A stretch of DNA of 64,000 nucleotides from Amulumruptor sp947039275 (GTDB taxonomy: Bacteria > Bacteroidota > Bacteroidia > Bacteroidales > Muribaculaceae). Shown here piece after piece: positions 7,561 through 15,069 of this stretch (position 1 is its first letter; each line of letters opens with the position of its first letter). A program made the position numbers and the translations under genes. The stretch lies in NCBI GenBank assembly GCA_947039275.1, contig CAMQYL010000003.1:1-64000 (forward strand), written 5' to 3'. Under the pieces are notes generated by a model that made no database searches, was not told where the DNA came from, and was given only the letters and a program-made list of their open reading frames with translations.

Positions 7561-8892
7561 ATGAAACCCAAGACAATTATGCAAAAGAAAGTGGCTCAAC
7601 TTTCAGCCACTATACGCCCACTCACTTCTATGCAGACAAAATGGGCTTATACCCACTGCATTGAGCATTTCGCCTGCCGAGCCAAGAGCGGAACATTGAC
7701 CTGCGGTGACTGCGGACACCAATGGAAAAGCGGGAACGGCAGTCTATGCGATGCCGTAGCAGGTTGCAGATGCCCCAACTGCGGTGCGGAACTCAAAGTG
7801 AATGACACTCGCAAACGTACCTATAAGGAAACACGCTATTTCAGCGTGATAACCACCTGCGGAGGTTTTCAGGTTATCCGTGTGGCTCAAATCCGATATA
7901 TCAGCAAGAAGGGTGAACCGATGAAATCCTACTGTGACGAGGTTGTGCAAAGGTGGATTTCGCCAGACGGCAAAGTGACCACTATGGCGTTACTCCGTGC
8001 GTGTGCCTTCTTCTACTGTGACCTTTGGGCATTGGAGAGCGATATGGAGATAAGGGGTTATAACAACCTTTACAACAATGTGGTGATATGGAGTGACGTG
8101 TATCCGAGAATGAACATCATACCGCAACTCAAACGCAACGGATTTAAGGGCGATTTCTACGGCATATCACCCGTAACCTTTTTCAAAAGGCTGTTGTCCG
8201 ACCATCGTATGGAAACACTGATGAAAGGTGGAGAGATTGAGGTAATGAAATACTTTATGCTCAATCCACTTGATGCGGATAACTTTTGGGCATCATACCT
8301 AATCGCCAAACGCCACCATTACCAAATAAACAATATATCAATGTGGTGTGACTATCTCCGTATGCTGATGAATTTAGGGCAAGACATACGCAACCCTAAG
8401 AATATCTGCCCCGAAGATTTCATAGAGGCACACGACAAGGCGAACCGAAGGATTGAAGCCAAACACCGAAAGGAACGTGTCGAAGCGGAAAGACGCAGAG
8501 AGATAGAAAGGCGTGAGCGTGAACAGCGGAAATTGCTCCAAGAACAACAGCGTGAGGAGGATTTCAAGGCTCTAAAATCCAAATTCTTCGGACTGATAAT
8601 CACCGACAACGAAATATCGGTAAAGGTGCTTGAAAGCATAGAGGAATACTACGAGGAAGGCAACGTGCAGAATATATGCGTTTTCGGCTCCGAATACTAC
8701 AAAAAAGCCGACACCCTCGTACTCTCGGCAAGGATTGACGGAAAGATAATTGAAACCGTTGAGGTTGACTTGCGAACCCTCAAAGTGGTGCAATGCCACG
8801 GCAGGAACAACGAGGACACCGAGTATCACAAACGCATAATCGACCTTGTGAACTCCAACGCCCGACTAATCAAAGAGAGAATGACAGCCTAA
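7561..8892 (+). CDS. PcfJ-like protein
   Basis: 443 residues. The N-terminal part has Cys pairs resembling zinc ribbons (CGDCGHQW, about residues 42-49, and CRCPNCGAEL, about 69-78), followed by the PcfJ-like middle region and a long charged, probably coiled-coil stretch (about 290-335, rich in E, R, K, Q). The zinc ribbons suggest nucleic-acid binding, which would suit DNA processing during transfer, but the function is not established. It follows the PcfK-like gene directly, and more element-specific small genes follow it. Confidence 0.85.
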   Translation: MKPKTIMQKKVAQLSATIRPLTSMQTKWAYTHCIEHFACRAKSGTLTCGDCGHQWKSGNGSLCDAVAGCRCPNCGAELKVNDTRKRTYKETRYFSVITTCGGFQVIRVAQIRYISKKGEPMKSYCDEVVQRWISPDGKVTTMALLRACAFFYCDLWALESDMEIRGYNNLYNNVVIWSDVYPRMNIIPQLKRNGFKGDFYGISPVTFFKRLLSDHRMETLMKGGEIEVMKYFMLNPLDADNFWASYLIAKRHHYQINNISMWCDYLRMLMNLGQDIRNPKNICPEDFIEAHDKANRRIEAKHRKERVEAERRREIERREREQRKLLQEQQREEDFKALKSKFFGLIITDNEISVKVLESIEEYYEEGNVQNICVFGSEYYKKADTLVLSARIDGKIIETVEVDLRTLKVVQCHGRNNEDTEYHKRIIDLVNSNARLIKERMTA

Positions 8893-8945
8893 ATGTTTAA
8901 TCCGACCTGCGTCAGCAATGGCGCAGGTCACAAAATCCAAAGATT

Positions 8946-9203
8946 ATGAACGTGACATTTGAACATACGACAGTTATCTACGATAACGACATCGCCGATG
9001 TGCTGATAGGATTGGTGAACCATATTCTATTTGCAGACAGCGAAGAAAGCCTAAGACGGATAATAGCCGACTATGCCGAGAAATCAGACCTTGACAAATA
9101 CTTTGTCTATGGCTATGGCAATCACCATTTCTGGGCAAAGCAACGCAAAATCACCGACCCCGAAAAGGTATTCAATTACCGCATACTGATTGTAAAATTC
9201 TAA
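8946..9203 (+). CDS. Small conserved conjugative-element protein, unknown
   Basis: 85 residues, mixed alpha/beta, no motif I recognise. Position between pcfJ and the DUF3873 gene in the same orientation suggests it belongs to the same element operon. Confidence 0.65.
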   Translation: MNVTFEHTTVIYDNDIADVLIGLVNHILFADSEESLRRIIADYAEKSDLDKYFVYGYGNHHFWAKQRKITDPEKVFNYRILIVKF

Positions 9204-9214
9204 AACATACTGAT

Positions 9215-9433
9215 ATGGCAACCAAAATGACCGCCAACGGAGTAAGCACAACCACTACTCCCGGCACCGAGCAATACGAGATATTCTATAATGCCCGCCG
9301 ATCCCGAAGGAAGCATTATATGTACGACTACCGCCACTCTGACGGGGATTTATTCTCCTGCGTGGCTCCCACTCTCAAAGAGTGCAGACAACGCCGTGAT
9401 GAATGGCTAAACAAGAAAATCGACTCAAAATAA
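9215..9433 (+). CDS. DUF3873 family protein
   Basis: 72 residues matching the DUF3873 family of Bacteroidales conjugative elements: MTANGVSTTTTPGTEQYE at the start, YDYRHSDGDLFSCVAPTLKEC in the middle, RRDEWLNKK at the end. Function unknown; a good marker of this class of element. It lies 11 bases after the preceding gene and 7 before the next. Confidence 0.85.
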   Translation: MATKMTANGVSTTTTPGTEQYEIFYNARRSRRKHYMYDYRHSDGDLFSCVAPTLKECRQRRDEWLNKKIDSK

Positions 9434-9440
9434 AATCGTT

Positions 9441-9758
9441 ATGGACAATCAAGTAGCAAAAATCATACTCCAACAAATCGGAGGAAGCCGTTTCCTTACA
9501 ATGACAGGAAGCCGCGACCTAATCAACCTCGGCAACGGACTCCGTATGAGCCTTAGCCGTAACAAGACATCGGCTAACCGGCTTGAAATCATCTATGACG
9601 GGGGCGCAGACCTATACAACCTGCGTTTCTACCGTCAAAGTTTCAGCAAAAAGACCTTTGAGGTCAAGACAAAGGACATAAAGACATACGAAGGCGTCTA
9701 TTGCGATATGCTGGAGGACATCTTCACCGATGTGACGGGATTATACACCCGATTTTAA
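9441..9758 (+). CDS. Conserved conjugative-element protein, unknown
   Basis: 105 residues: LTMTGSRDLINLGNGLRMSLSRNKTSANRLEI followed by a tyrosine-rich beta region (LYNLRFYRQSF ... TYEGVYCDMLEDIF). Proteins of this type accompany DUF3873 genes in Bacteroides elements, where they have no known function. It is last in the run and is followed by a hairpin at 9788-9822. Confidence 0.7.
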   Translation: MDNQVAKIILQQIGGSRFLTMTGSRDLINLGNGLRMSLSRNKTSANRLEIIYDGGADLYNLRFYRQSFSKKTFEVKTKDIKTYEGVYCDMLEDIFTDVTGLYTRF

Positions 9759-9787
9759 CCGAACATTTGCCAAGTCGTAATATAGAG

Positions 9788-9822
9788 AAGGTGGGCGACC
9801 TCGTGATGAAGTTGCCCACCTT
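9788..9822 (+). terminator. Hairpin after conjugative-element operon
   Basis: A 12-bp stem (9788-9799 with 9811-9822, one G-T pair) is followed by GATTTTG. A second small hairpin, GCCGCC-ATG-GGCGGC, lies at 9842-9856. Confidence 0.55.
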
Positions 9823-9885
9823 GATTTTGCCAAAAATTTCGGCCGCCATGGGCGGCAATTAAACGACTAATCCTTATGGGCATTT

Positions 9886-10689
9886 CTATTGCTTTGAACG
9901 GACTAACTCTTCCAAAAATTTTGTCAAAGCCTCTCCTGGATCATCTATATCTGAAGTAATGGTTTCAATACCCCACTGCTTCAAAACAGCCTCTTGAATC
10001 GGATTTGGCTTAGGCATAAAAATAAACGACTGCGGCTTTTGGAAATTCCCACCATATCTTTTCCATAAATTTGTTAACTTGTAGAAAAGATAACGAGTAT
10101 TAATATCGTTTAAGCTATATCCAATAAACAAGACAGTTCGTCCCAAACTATCTGCTCTTAACTTAATATCTAAAGGGGTATTAAAATCTAATCTCTCATA
10201 ATAACTTGTCTCTCCCAAAACTATGGAATTATCATCCGAGAAATCGCCATGAAATTTTACAATCTCACGGCGTGATTGAATCCCATTAGCGATGTCATTG
10301 ACATTGATTATTTTATTATATGCAACATTGTAATAGTCACAGGCCTTTTCCAACCAATTATCATAATTGGTAGTATAAATTAGAGAAAAGTTACCCTTAG
10401 CTATCAATTCGTGTATTTTGGAATCTTCAATTTTTTGATTTCCAGAATGCCATTCTCGATCCATCCAACTTCTAAGATGTCCTATTCCGCCTTTTTGAAT
10501 ACTATAATATTCTGCAAGAGCAAGAAAGTCTCCGTAGGATTTAAATACGGCTGGATCATAATCTAATGTTTCTGCAATGAAATCTATTAATTTAGACCAC
10601 GTTGGAAGTCCTAAATTTGAAGATACGCCAGCACCAACAAATAGCAATATCTTTCCTTGCAAATATGCGTTTAATAATTCTTGATTCAT
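9886..10689 (-). CDS. SIR2-like NAD hydrolase effector (KomC-like)
   Basis: 267 residues with all SIR2-fold landmarks: GAGVS (19-23, NAD-binding loop), TTNYD (106-110, Asn and Asp of the active site), FHGD (146-149, catalytic His147) and FIGYS (188-192). Stand-alone SIR2-like proteins of this type usually act as NAD-depleting effectors in anti-phage systems. It is third in a minus-strand operon and its ATG overlaps the stop of the HAM1-like gene (ATGA), implying coupled synthesis and probably a complex. By composition this matches KomC of the Kongming system, where the HAM1-SIR2 complex destroys NAD when dITP accumulates. Catalytic residues look intact. The assignment as KomC is inference from gene company. 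Confidence 0.88.
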   Translation of the reverse strand: MNQELLNAYLQGKILLFVGAGVSSNLGLPTWSKLIDFIAETLDYDPAVFKSYGDFLALAEYYSIQKGGIGHLRSWMDREWHSGNQKIEDSKIHELIAKGNFSLIYTTNYDNWLEKACDYYNVAYNKIINVNDIANGIQSRREIVKFHGDFSDDNSIVLGETSYYERLDFNTPLDIKLRADSLGRTVLFIGYSLNDINTRYLFYKLTNLWKRYGGNFQKPQSFIFMPKPNPIQEAVLKQWGIETITSDIDDPGEALTKFLEELVRSKQ

Positions 10690-11231
10690 TGTAGTATTAT
10701 TTTTTTCAATTCTTCAAGAGCTAATTTTCTCATAGAAATCATGTTTTTTTCTTCTCCCAATTCACTAAAAGTTTTGTCTTTCCCCTTCGGTATAAAGACA
10801 CAGTCCCATTGAAAATCCCTGTTTCCCCGTGGCTCTTTTGTTATTATCCCAGATATTTGTCCTTGACAAATATGAATTTTTCTACCATCACAATAAGCAA
10901 TTTTAGTTATTGCAATAGCTTCTGGATTATCAAGATTCCCAATAATTTTAGCGAATAAGTCTGCTTGGAGAGAATCCCAAAAAATTTGGGTAAGACCACC
11001 CGGAAAATTATTTAGTGCTGGTATATATAGCCCTGTATGCTCAACAAATAATGGTCGACCTACTTTTGAAAATGCTTTTAATAATTTATCTTTTACTAGA
11101 TTTTCTACATCTAATGTTTGGATTTCCTCTATTTTGAATTTATAAGGACGTATATGTATCCCAGAATTCTCAAAAATAGCTTTTGCTTCCGCAATTTTAA
11201 ATGGGTTGCTACTTACAAAACCAATTTCCAT
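10686..11231 (-). CDS. HAM1/ITPase-like protein, possible dITP sensor (KomB-like)
   Basis: 181 residues of the HAM1/RdgB non-canonical purine NTP pyrophosphatase family: SSNPFKIAEA at 7-16, VEHTGL at 63-68, FPGGL at 76-80 and EPRGNRDFQWD at 133-143, then TFSELGEEKN. Two normally conserved positions differ: VEDTGL is VEHTGL (the catalytic metal-binding Asp is His65), and the base-recognition SHR is SMR (166-168). A protein that binds but does not hydrolyse inosine nucleotides would suit a sensor role. A GTG two codons earlier (11237) overlaps the deaminase stop; ATG 11231 gives the family-typical N-terminus. If not Kongming-like, it would be an odd, degenerate ITPase. Confidence 0.85.
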   Translation of the reverse strand: MEIGFVSSNPFKIAEAKAIFENSGIHIRPYKFKIEEIQTLDVENLVKDKLLKAFSKVGRPLFVEHTGLYIPALNNFPGGLTQIFWDSLQADLFAKIIGNLDNPEAIAITKIAYCDGRKIHICQGQISGIITKEPRGNRDFQWDCVFIPKGKDKTFSELGEEKNMISMRKLALEELKKIILQ

Positions 11232-11233
11232 AA

Positions 11234-12136
11234 TCACAGTTTTTTTAATGAATCTTTTAATTGATTATTATACATTTTTTGCAGTTGATTATAACTACCA
11301 CCATCTTCAATGAATCTTATATAATCATCGGACAAGCCTTTTTGATGGATACATGGGTTGTCCGAGCAAATAACAAATGGAACTTCATAATTTTGAAAAA
11401 CAATAAATGGAGGTGTTCCACTAAATGCGCTTATAAGGTAATTGCTTGTCGGGCAAACTTCAACACATATTTGACTATTTGATAATAACTCCATCAGGCT
11501 TATGTTATTTATAGCGGCACAACCATGCCCAATACGATCTGCATCATAGAGGTTTATTGCATCATATATTGAATCGATATTACCAGTTTCACCCGCGTGT
11601 ATGGTTACTTTAAGCCCATACTCATATTTAGCCTTTTTAAATAAATCAGCAAGGCCTTCAGGGACAGGATAATCTTCATTTCCTGCCAAATCTAATGCAA
11701 CGATACGTTTGGACCTTCCTATATTATCATATGCATATAAAATTCTTTTTAGGTCTATCAAAGCATTATCTGAACGTTGAATAGTGATTATTAGACTAAA
11801 CTCAACTAAATATAGTCGTGAACAGTTTTCTAAAATTTCTATAACGATTTCTAGCGTATCTTCTACACTTCTTTTAAATAGATTTGCTAAATACAAGATT
11901 GAACTTCTTAATTCAACATATCTAATATTCTCGAATGAAAGATATTGAAAAGCAGAAGATACTAATCTTTTGAAATTATAAATTTTCTGAGGAATTAAAT
12001 GTAATATGTTCCAAGGCTTTAGATACTCTAATAGATTATCAACTCTTTGAAGAATTACGCAATCAGTGGAGGCATTAAAATTTGGTGGCAGAATAATTCC
12101 TTCCTCATATAATATATTGTAATATCCAGTATGCAA
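11234..12136 (-). CDS. Adenosine deaminase-like protein (KomA-like), N-terminus incomplete
   Basis: 300 residues of the adenosine/AMP deaminase superfamily: HAGET (180-184, zinc His and catalytic Glu), RIGHG (201-205), EVCPTSN (226-232) and CSDNP (257-261, zinc Asp). The N-terminal HxH zinc pair expected about 25 residues before the segment YEEGIILPP is absent. The only usable start is TTG at 12136; the frame upstream is open only to a stop near 12190 and has no ATG. The promoter lies 190 bases upstream, so the 5' end may have decayed. It heads the operon with HAM1-like and SIR2-like genes. In the Kongming system this gene makes dIMP from dAMP. Activity is doubtful here unless a different start restores the motif. 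Confidence 0.8.
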   Translation of the reverse strand: MHTGYYNILYEEGIILPPNFNASTDCVILQRVDNLLEYLKPWNILHLIPQKIYNFKRLVSSAFQYLSFENIRYVELRSSILYLANLFKRSVEDTLEIVIEILENCSRLYLVEFSLIITIQRSDNALIDLKRILYAYDNIGRSKRIVALDLAGNEDYPVPEGLADLFKKAKYEYGLKVTIHAGETGNIDSIYDAINLYDADRIGHGCAAINNISLMELLSNSQICVEVCPTSNYLISAFSGTPPFIVFQNYEVPFVICSDNPCIHQKGLSDDYIRFIEDGGSYNQLQKMYNNQLKDSLKKL

Positions 12137-12303
12137 GAAGGGAGTGGGAGTTTTTATAGTTCGTTTGCTCCCTACAATACATTCATTTCATCATTTTTCA
12201 ATAATTTGCTGTGATTGGGGTATTATATATTTTACTGGATTCTTTGCAGATTTTTATTCATAGTTTAGTTAGAATCCGGTTATGATGCATACTTGTGGTG
12301 GAC

Positions 12304-12360
12304 TTGTTACTCCAGGTAACAAAATCGTAACAAATATACGACATTTATATGACATTGCAA
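12304..12360 (-). promoter_or_regulatory. Promoter of the deaminase-HAM1-SIR2 operon with start-site palindrome
   Basis: On the minus strand: TTG (12360-12358), 19-base spacer, TATATTTG (12338-12331), placing the start near 12325. Immediately downstream TTGTTAC/GTAACAA (12304-12322, 5-base loop) forms a small palindrome that could be an operator or hairpin. The leader to the TTG start codon is about 190 bases and contains a 9-codon ORF (ATG 12261 to TAA 12232). The rest of the gap 12137-12452 shows no gene. Confidence 0.6.
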
Positions 12361-12452
12361 TGACAGGCTGGAATCAGCATGTTATATGCAACTGTCTGTA
12401 ATGCAGGGGTTAGCATGTCATGGGCTGTCGGCGGACTGTCGCTGTACGGCGG

Positions 12453-14033
12453 CTAAAATTCCGAGCTGAAATGGAAGCGGATGTCGGAGAAGTCTTGCTG
12501 TGCCATGGTGAGGACGTAGCCGCTGTCGGCGAGAAATACGTCGCGTCCTTCGCGATCGATTGCCATGAACTGATGTTTGCGTTTTTTGAATGACTCGAGC
12601 TGCTCTTTGTTGTCGCTCTCTATCCAGCAGGCTTTGGTCAGCGAGATTGGCTCCCATCGGCATTGTGCACCGTATTCATGCAGGAGACGGTACTGGATGA
12701 CCTCAAACTGTAGCTGACCTACGGTGCCGATGATCTTGCGTCCATTGAATTGGTTGATAAAGAGCTGTGCCACACCTTCATCCATGAGTTGCTTGATGCC
12801 TTTTTCAAGCTGCTTGGACTTCATGGGATCGGTGTTTTCGATGTATTTGAACATCTCAGGCGAGAATGAGGGAAGCCCCTTGAAATGAAGCTGTTCGCCT
12901 GAGGTAAGTGTGTCTCCTATCTTGAAGTTGCCTGTGTCGGGAATACCGACTATATCACCAGGATACGCCTCATCGACTATGCTCTTTTTCTGAGCCATGA
13001 AGGCTGTCGGTGCGGCAAACTTCATGTTTTTGCCTGAGCGGACATGGAGATACGGGGCATTGCGCTCAAATTTGCCGGAGCAGACTTTGACGAATGCTAT
13101 GCAACTGCGATGGCTCGGATCCATATTGGCATGTATCTTGAACACGAATCCTGAAAATTTTTCTTCTTCGGGAAGTATCTCGCGTTCTTCTGCCTTGACC
13201 GGCTTGGGTGCTGGGGCTATCTTAACAAAGCAGTCAAGGAGCTCCTTGACACCAAAGGTATTGAGTGCCGAGCCGAAAAATACAGGAGCGACTTTGCCTT
13301 GAAGATACTCATGCTCGTCAAATTCGGGATACACGCCATCTATCAACTCTATGTCATCACGCAATTTGGCAGCATCGGTCTCCCCTACCGCGTCATCTAT
13401 GCGCTTGTCATCAATGGACTCAATCTCAACGCGCTCGCTGACACGTTGTTTGTCGGGGGTGAAAAGGTCAAGCGAATGCTCAAAGATGTTGTAAACGCCC
13501 TTGAATTTGGCACCAATATTGATAGGCCAGCTCAAGGGACGCACTGATATTTTCAGTTCTTTCTCCAGCTCGTCAAGGATGTCAAACGGGTCTCTGCCTT
13601 CACGGTCAAGCTTGTTGACGAAAATAATCACGGGGGTATTGCGCATACGGCACACCTCCATCAGCTTGCGAGTCTGCTGCTCCACGCCTTTAGCCACATC
13701 GACCACTATGATGACGCTGTCAACAGCGGTCAGTGTGCGATAGGTATCTTCGGCAAAGTCCTGGTGACCCGGAGTGTCAAGGATGTTGATCTTATAATCG
13801 CCATAGTTGAAGCCCATGACAGAGGTAGCCACGGAGATGCCACGCTGTTTCTCTATCTCCATCCAGTCACTGGTGGCGGTCTTCTTGATCTTATTTGATT
13901 TTACTGCACCTGCTATATGTATAGCGCCACCGAAAAGCAGAAGCTTCTCGGTGAGCGTTGTTTTTCCCGCATCAGGATGCGAGATGATGGCAAATGTGCG
14001 TCGGCGTGAGATTTCGTCTGTGAGCTGTGACAC
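12453..14033 (-). CDS. prfC: Peptide chain release factor 3
   Basis: 526 residues, normal length. RF3 is the GTPase that recycles RF1/RF2 from the ribosome after termination. GTPase motifs are clear: HPDAGKTT (P-loop, about residues 19-26), the RGISV switch I region, DTPGHQDF (G3) and NKLD (G4). The C-terminal RF3 domain follows. Start is GTG (14033), with the family-typical N-terminus SQLTDEISRRRTFAIISHPDAG. It sits 42 bases after rfbD and is probably co-transcribed with it. Confidence 0.97.
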   Translation of the reverse strand: MSQLTDEISRRRTFAIISHPDAGKTTLTEKLLLFGGAIHIAGAVKSNKIKKTATSDWMEIEKQRGISVATSVMGFNYGDYKINILDTPGHQDFAEDTYRTLTAVDSVIIVVDVAKGVEQQTRKLMEVCRMRNTPVIIFVNKLDREGRDPFDILDELEKELKISVRPLSWPINIGAKFKGVYNIFEHSLDLFTPDKQRVSERVEIESIDDKRIDDAVGETDAAKLRDDIELIDGVYPEFDEHEYLQGKVAPVFFGSALNTFGVKELLDCFVKIAPAPKPVKAEEREILPEEEKFSGFVFKIHANMDPSHRSCIAFVKVCSGKFERNAPYLHVRSGKNMKFAAPTAFMAQKKSIVDEAYPGDIVGIPDTGNFKIGDTLTSGEQLHFKGLPSFSPEMFKYIENTDPMKSKQLEKGIKQLMDEGVAQLFINQFNGRKIIGTVGQLQFEVIQYRLLHEYGAQCRWEPISLTKACWIESDNKEQLESFKKRKHQFMAIDREGRDVFLADSGYVLTMAQQDFSDIRFHFSSEF

Positions 14034-14075
14034 TTAAATCTATATAGGATTAGCTTGATATTTTTATGCTGACAA

Positions 14076-14945
14076 TCACTTTGACTCCATCGCGTCAAGA
14101 GTCTTTATACACTCTACGAGGCTTTCCTCCCAGTGGGGTATGGTGATGCCGAATGTCTTCTTGATCTTTGACTTGTCAAGGATAGAGTATGCCGGACGGG
14201 TGGCAGGTGTGGGATAATCAGCGGTAGTGATAGGCTTCACGTTGCATCCGGTGATGCCGCTTATGCGGTGGATGGCTTTAGTGAAATCATACCATGAGGC
14301 AGCGCCTTCGTCAGTGAAGTGGTAGATGCCGGGCATCCACTGAGGAGCGGTCAAAATAGCATATATGGCTTCGGCGAGATCACGAGCCGCTGTCGGTGTG
14401 CCGACCTGATCTGCCACAACGCCCAGCTCAGCGCGTTCACGTCCGAGACGGCGCATCGTCTTCACAAAGTTGTTGCCATAAGGTGAATAAAGCCATGCAG
14501 TGCGCACTATTACGCTCTCAGGCAGCAGTGCCAGCAGCGTAGCTTCGCCCTGACGCTTGGTGACACCATAGTGGCTTACAGGATGCACCGCATCTGACTC
14601 CTTGTAGGGGCTGTGACCTGTGCCGTCAAACACATAGTCGGTTGACGTGTGTATCACCTTCGCACCCTGCTCATAGGCTGCATCGGCAAGGTTTTTAACT
14701 GCATCTACGTTTATACGTGAGCACAGACCCTGATCGCTCTCAGCCTTGTCGACAGCAGTATATGCAGCACAGTTGACGATATGTGTGATATCGTTTGCTG
14801 CGACAAACGATTTGACCGCGTCTGCATCAGTGAGGTCAAGCTCGGCTACATCAGTGTAAATGGTCTTGCCGGGCATTTTTTCTTCAAGGACATTGCGCAT
14901 CTCGGTGCCGAGCTGTCCGTTGCAACCTGTAATGAGGATTTTCAT
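14076..14945 (-). CDS. rfbD: dTDP-4-dehydrorhamnose reductase
   Basis: 289 residues of the RmlD family, the NAD(P)H-dependent last step in dTDP-L-rhamnose synthesis for surface polysaccharide. GCNGQLG (8-14) binds the nucleotide; STDYVFDG (101-108) and YGVTK (Tyr126, Lys130) are the short-chain dehydrogenase catalytic residues. An upstream in-frame ATG at 14996 would add 17 residues and overlap the promoter box (14985-14992), so ATG 14945 is used. First gene of an rfbD-prfC unit. Confidence 0.95.
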   Translation of the reverse strand: MKILITGCNGQLGTEMRNVLEEKMPGKTIYTDVAELDLTDADAVKSFVAANDITHIVNCAAYTAVDKAESDQGLCSRINVDAVKNLADAAYEQGAKVIHTSTDYVFDGTGHSPYKESDAVHPVSHYGVTKRQGEATLLALLPESVIVRTAWLYSPYGNNFVKTMRRLGRERAELGVVADQVGTPTAARDLAEAIYAILTAPQWMPGIYHFTDEGAASWYDFTKAIHRISGITGCNVKPITTADYPTPATRPAYSILDKSKIKKTFGITIPHWEESLVECIKTLDAMESK

Positions 14946-14984
14946 TGTGAGAAGATTATATGTTTGTTTCTGTTTATATGACTG

Positions 14985-15016
14985 CAAAGGTAACAAAAAA
15001 CGCCAAATGAGGCAAA
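14985..15016 (-). promoter_or_regulatory. Promoter of rfbD-prfC
   Basis: Minus strand: TTTG (15016-15013), 20-base spacer, TACCTTTG (14992-14985). A near-ideal Bacteroidetes promoter with a leader of about 35 bases. Confidence 0.75.
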
Positions 15017-15069
15017 CTATTATGCAGATTGCCCCATTTGTGCGTAAAGCGTCCTGATGCCGAAGAGGG

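Noticed and set aside
11234..12136. RADAR or housekeeping adenosine deaminase
   Set aside because: There is no RdrA-type ATPase nearby, and coupling to HAM1-like and SIR2-like genes fits a Kongming-type operon better.
12418..12663. 81-codon ORF at the end of prfC
   Set aside because: Arginine-rich shadow frame of the prfC C-terminus with no independent support.
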